The notes under the pieces were generated by a model. It had not been told where the DNA came from. It did not search any database and saw only the letters and a list, made by a program, of their open reading frames with translations. This document shows positions 60,913 through 64,000 of a stretch of 64,000 nucleotides of DNA, one piece after another. A program made the position numbers and the translations under genes. Location: the NCBI RefSeq assembly GCF_900143015.1, contig NZ_FSRT01000002.1, positions 744,001-808,000 of the forward strand, written 5' to 3'. Position 1 is the stretch's first letter. Each line of letters opens with the position of its first letter. Source of the DNA: Fibrobacter sp. UWB11. GTDB taxonomy: Bacteria > Fibrobacterota > Fibrobacteria > Fibrobacterales > Fibrobacteraceae.

Positions 60913-61280
60913 TAGAGAACCTCAGGTGCGAGGGAGATGATCTTCATGTACTTCTTGTCACGGAGCTCACGAGCCACCGGTCCAAAAATACGGGTTCCAC
61001 GCGGTTCGCCATCCTTGTTGATGAGAACCACTGCGTTGTCGGAGAAACGAATGAACGTTCCGTCCGGACGTGCGATTTCTTTTGCTGTGCGGACGACAAC
61101 GGCGTCGGCCACGGAACCCTTCTTCACCTTGCTCTGGGGGATAGCGTCCTTAACGGCTACCTTGATGACATCACCGATGCTAGCATAGCGACGGTTTGTG
61201 CCACCCAAAACACGGATGCAGGCGACTTCCTTGGCACCACTGTTATCGGCCACGACGAGTCTGGTTTCTTCTTGAATCAT
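60912..61280 (-). CDS. rplN: 50S ribosomal protein L14
   Basis: L14, 122 residues: [40 protein letters not shown] and the C-terminal [18 protein letters not shown]. Its stop overlaps the rplX start by one base. Confidence 0.97.
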   Translation of the reverse strand: MIQEETRLVVADNSGAKEVACIRVLGGTNRRYASIGDVIKVAVKDAIPQSKVKKGSVADAVVVRTAKEIARPDGTFIRFSDNAVVLINKDGEPRGTRIFGPVARELRDKKYMKIISLAPEVL

Positions 61281-61300
61281 ATTCGCCTTACTCCAGGAGT

Positions 61301-61555
61301 TTACTTCTTCTTTTCCACAATGCGGACGAGGCGCCAGCGCTTCGTTGCAGAGAGGGGACGAGTTTCCATGATTTCAACCAAGTCGCCTTCTTCGGCTTCA
61401 TTCTTTTCATCGTGAGCCTTGAGCTTGCTGGTCGTAGTCATGATCTTGTTGTACATCGGGTGACGCTTGCGGTTTTCGACCACAACCGTAATCGTCTTGT
61501 CCATCTTGTCGGAAGAGACGATACCCTGCTTGACTTTACGAAGGTTTCTTTCCAT
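61301..61555 (-). CDS. rpsQ: 30S ribosomal protein S17
   Basis: S17, 84 residues: [20 protein letters not shown], then [22 protein letters not shown]-fold protein binding the 5' domain of 16S rRNA. Confidence 0.96.
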   Translation of the reverse strand: MERNLRKVKQGIVSSDKMDKTITVVVENRKRHPMYNKIMTTTSKLKAHDEKNEAEEGDLVEIMETRPLSATKRWRLVRIVEKKK

Positions 61556-61572
61556 TTCCTGCTCCTGCCGGC

Positions 61573-61764
61573 TTATGCCTTGGCCTTTTCGCTGAGGATG
61601 GTCTTGATTCTGGCGATGTCCTTGCGGGCAGCTTGAATCACAGAGGGTTTTTCCAAATTACCGAGCTTCGCAGTCATGCGGTAATTGAACAAATCGAGAT
61701 TCAACTGAGCCAGTTTTTCCTTGAGCTGGTCAACGCCCAGTTCTTTCAATTCACGTGCTTTCAT
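61573..61764 (-). CDS. rpmC: 50S ribosomal protein L29
   Basis: L29, 63 residues: [20 protein letters not shown] and the [14 protein letters not shown] end. The start at 61764 overlaps the rplP stop by one base (TAATG); an upstream in-frame start falls inside rplP. Confidence 0.94.
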   Translation of the reverse strand: MKARELKELGVDQLKEKLAQLNLDLFNYRMTAKLGNLEKPSVIQAARKDIARIKTILSEKAKA

Positions 61765-62177
61765 TAGATCTCCGATTCTTCGATGATTTTGCACTTAAGG
61801 GGGAGCTTCTGAATTGCGACATGGAGAGCTTCCATGGCAAGTTCACGTTCAACACCACCCATTTCAAAAAGGATGCGACCCGGGAGGATTACGGCTGCCC
61901 AGAATTCGACTGCGCCCTTACCCTTACCCATACGGGCTTCTGCAGGGTGACGGGTAATCGGCTTATCGGGGAAGACGCGGATCCAAACGCGGCCACCACG
62001 CTTGATCTTACGAGTCATGGCGATACGAGCAGCTTCGATCTGACGAGCGGTGAGCCAGCACTTTTCAAGAGCCTGGATACCGAATTCGCCAAAGGCGATA
62101 TAGTTGCCACGAGAGGCGACGCCCTTCATGCGCCCTTTCATTTGCTTACGATGCAATGTTCTTTTCGGACTCAGCAT
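61764..62177 (-). CDS. rplP: 50S ribosomal protein L16
   Basis: L16, 137 residues: [39 protein letters not shown] and [11 protein letters not shown]. Near the A-site tRNA. 2 bases after rpsC. Confidence 0.97.
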   Translation of the reverse strand: MLSPKRTLHRKQMKGRMKGVASRGNYIAFGEFGIQALEKCWLTARQIEAARIAMTRKIKRGGRVWIRVFPDKPITRHPAEARMGKGKGAVEFWAAVILPGRILFEMGGVERELAMEALHVAIQKLPLKCKIIEESEI

Positions 62178-62179
62178 AA

Positions 62180-62839
62180 TTACTTCTCTCTCTTGTTGTC
62201 GTTCATGACGTCCTTACCAATCTTTTCACCGTGCATGATCCACACCTTGATACCGATGGCACCATAAACGGTCTTAGCGATGGCAGTTGCGTAGTCGATG
62301 TCAGCACGAAGAGTGTGCAGAGGCACGCGGCCTTCAGCATACTTTTCAACGCGTGCAATTTCAGCACCGCCGAGACGGCCACCGCACTGCACCTTGATTC
62401 CTTCAACGCCCATGCGCATAGCGGACTGGATAGCGCGCTTCATGGCACGGCGGAAAGAAATACGCTTTTCGAGCTGGCGAGCAATGTTTTCAGCCACGAG
62501 CTTGGCATCAGTTTCCGGACGCTTGATTTCGTGGACTGCAATATAGATTTCTTTACCGGTGAGGAACTGGAGTTCGCCCTTCAAACGTTCCAATTCTTCG
62601 CCCTTTTTACCGATAACGATACCCGGGCGAGCGGTATAGAGGTTAACGTTCACCTTCTTGACGGTACGTTCGATGCCGACCTTGGAAAGGGAGGCATGTT
62701 CGAAACGCTTCATCAAGTAGCGACGGAGCACGATATCTTCATAGAGAAGATCGGCAAACTTGTCTTCGGCATACCACTTGGATTCCCAACCGCGGATAAC
62801 GCCAAGACGAAGACCATTAGGATGAGTTTTGTGACCCAT
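62180..62839 (-). CDS. rpsC: 30S ribosomal protein S3
   Basis: S3, 219 residues: [22 protein letters not shown] domain [18 protein letters not shown], and the C-terminal [10 protein letters not shown]. Part of the mRNA entry helicase with S4 and S5. Confidence 0.97.
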   Translation of the reverse strand: MGHKTHPNGLRLGVIRGWESKWYAEDKFADLLYEDIVLRRYLMKRFEHASLSKVGIERTVKKVNVNLYTARPGIVIGKKGEELERLKGELQFLTGKEIYIAVHEIKRPETDAKLVAENIARQLEKRISFRRAMKRAIQSAMRMGVEGIKVQCGGRLGGAEIARVEKYAEGRVPLHTLRADIDYATAIAKTVYGAIGIKVWIMHGEKIGKDVMNDNKREK

Positions 62840-62841
62840 TA

Positions 62842-63192
62842 TTAATTCTCCTTGTCTGCGACAACGACGGTGATGTGGGAGAGCGGCTTTTCGATACGGA
62901 AAGCACGGCCCTGGGAACGCGGGTGAATACGCTTCATGATCGTACCACCATCAGCGGTGATGGTCTTGATCACGATTTCTTCGGCGGAAACCGGAGCGGC
63001 GGACTTCTGCTTCAAGTTAGCGACAGCGGACTTGAGAGCATTTTCAACCAGCGGAGCACCCTTGGTCTGCGTACGGAGGATGGAGAGCATCGCGAAGGCT
63101 TCGCTGACGGACTTGCCACGAACGAGGTCAACTACGCGACGGAGCTTGCGAACGCCGTAACGGACGTTTTTAACTTTAGCAACAGCTTGCAT
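62842..63192 (-). CDS. rplV: 50S ribosomal protein L22
   Basis: L22, 116 residues: [17 protein letters not shown], and the hairpin/loop region [18 protein letters not shown] that reaches the exit tunnel. Confidence 0.96.
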   Translation of the reverse strand: MQAVAKVKNVRYGVRKLRRVVDLVRGKSVSEAFAMLSILRTQTKGAPLVENALKSAVANLKQKSAAPVSAEEIVIKTITADGGTIMKRIHPRSQGRAFRIEKPLSHITVVVADKEN

Positions 63193-63473
63193 TATTTCTT
63201 GCCTCCAGCAGTTTCAGTCTTGCGGTGACCGCGGAAAGTACGGGTCAGAGCGAATTCGCCGAGCTTATGGCCAACCATGTTTTCGGTGACATAAACCGGA
63301 AGGAACTGCTTGCCGTTATAGACGGAGAAAGTGAGTCCGACCATATCCGGGACGATTGTGGAACGACGGGACCAGGTCTTGATAGCCTGTTTCTTGTCGG
63401 AACCGGCCATCGCCTGGGCCTTGCTGAGAACGTGGGAATCCACGAACGCACCTTTCTTAAGGGATCTAGACAT
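63192..63473 (-). CDS. rpsS: 30S ribosomal protein S19
   Basis: S19, 93 residues: [38 protein letters not shown] and [15 protein letters not shown]. Stop overlaps the rplV start. Confidence 0.97.
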   Translation of the reverse strand: MSRSLKKGAFVDSHVLSKAQAMAGSDKKQAIKTWSRRSTIVPDMVGLTFSVYNGKQFLPVYVTENMVGHKLGEFALTRTFRGHRKTETAGGKK

Positions 63474-63476
63474 GAA

Positions 63477-64000
63477 TTAGGCCCTCTTCTGACGATGACG
63501 TACGATGAACTTATCAGTACGCTTGTTGTTACGAGTTTTAGCACCCTTAGAGTTCTTACCCCAAGGAGAGCACGGATGACGACCACCAGAGGTACGACCT
63601 TCACCACCACCAAGGGGGTGGTCGACCGGGTTCATAACGACACCACGGACGGCCGGGCGCTTGCCGAGCCAGCGAGAGCGGCCTGCAGAACCCGAGGATT
63701 CATTCATGTGATCGATATTGGAAACCTGACCAACGGTAGCGAGGCATTCTTCCGGGATGTAGCGAACTTCGCCACTCGGAAGCTTGACCTGGCAGAGCTT
63801 GCCGTCCTTGGCAACCAGTTCTGCACCGGCACCAGCGGAACGAGCAATCTGAGCACCCTTGCCCGGCTTCATTTCGATGTTGTGGATAATGGTGTTGAGC
63901 GGAATGTCGCGGAGAGGAATTGCGTTACCTACGCGGAATTCAGCACCTTCACCAGCTTTCAGCACATCGCCAACCTTGATTTCGGCCGGAGCGATGATGT
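63477..64000 (-). CDS. rplB: 50S ribosomal protein L2, 5' end outside window
   Basis: C-terminal 174 residues of L2; the frame runs through the window edge ([18 protein letters not shown]). Visible: [19 protein letters not shown] and the peptidyl-transferase-associated block [20 protein letters not shown], which holds the conserved histidine. The gene is cut by the window, not broken. Confidence 0.96.
   Translation of the reverse strand, partial: IIAPAEIKVGDVLKAGEGAEFRVGNAIPLRDIPLNTIIHNIEMKPGKGAQIARSAGAGAELVAKDGKLCQVKLPSGEVRYIPEECLATVGQVSNIDHMNESSGSAGRSRWLGKRPAVRGVVMNPVDHPLGGGEGRTSGGRHPCSPWGKNSKGAKTRNNKRTDKFIVRHRQKRA

Noticed and set aside
1-64000. CRISPR array, insertion sequences or rRNA genes
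   Set aside because: No regularly spaced repeats, cas genes, transposases with inverted repeats, or rRNA sequence were seen.

Overview
The window comes from a Fibrobacter (Fibrobacterota) chromosome. The strongest marker is a lipoprotein made of a FISUMP domain (Fibrobacter succinogenes major paralogous domain). A secreted CE6-type acetyl esterase with a basic C-terminal tail, a PorV/PorQ-like outer membrane protein and a Gram-negative polysaccharide export system agree with this. No species can be named from the sequence alone.

Layout. 1-1.4 kb: the end of a TtcA-like tRNA thiolase and the FISUMP lipoprotein. 1.5-20.3 kb: a defence island. It holds a GIY-YIG (T5orf172) protein, a plus-strand RloA/RloB (AbiL-like) pair with an unknown third gene, and then a ten-gene minus-strand block read from 20.3 down to 5.2 kb: hsdR, hsdM, two small membrane/coiled-coil proteins, hsdS, a 1233-residue STAND NTPase, a Septu-like ATPase and HNH pair, a TcmP-like methyltransferase and its three-Cys (Gp37/Gp68) partner. 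Junctions are 0-62 bases. The distal five genes are visibly richer in A+T than hsdR and hsdM. 20.5-21.4 kb: a 54-residue unknown protein and a HicAB toxin-antitoxin pair under what looks like a leaderless, repeat-operated promoter.

21.4-27.9 kb: a LysR regulator diverges from metE. The next operon (CytX/CodB-type permease, pyridoxal kinase-like enzyme, radical SAM protein) carries the same ATAG-N7-CTAT operator, so it is probably in the same methionine-linked regulon. 28-30.1 kb: three membrane proteins, two of them built from repeated four-helix units. 30.2-31.6 kb: aspartate kinase behind two duplicated promoters. 31.9-41.6 kb: ordinary chromosomal genes (a sigma-54 activator without sensor domain, PorV-like protein, phosphomannomutase, esterase, rsmA, an MBL hydrolase, a YggS-type PLP protein, small membrane and barrel proteins).

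41.7-47.3 kb: a protein quality-control cluster, tRNA-Leu(UAG), tig, clpP, clpX, lon, all on the minus strand. 47.4-53.3 kb: a methyltransferase, a flippase, and a polysaccharide operon (outer membrane export protein, chain-length regulator, polymerase, and a 43-residue membrane protein). 53.4-64 kb: the S10-spc-alpha ribosomal cluster from rplB to rplQ, with secY, infA and rpoA; rpsD, adk and map are missing from their common positions.

The best candidate for something undescribed is the single-strand defence operon, in particular the STAND-PtuAB-TcmP-three-Cys block behind hsdS and the two small membrane proteins between hsdM and hsdS. The shared LysR operator and the tandem lysC promoters are the clearest regulatory finds.
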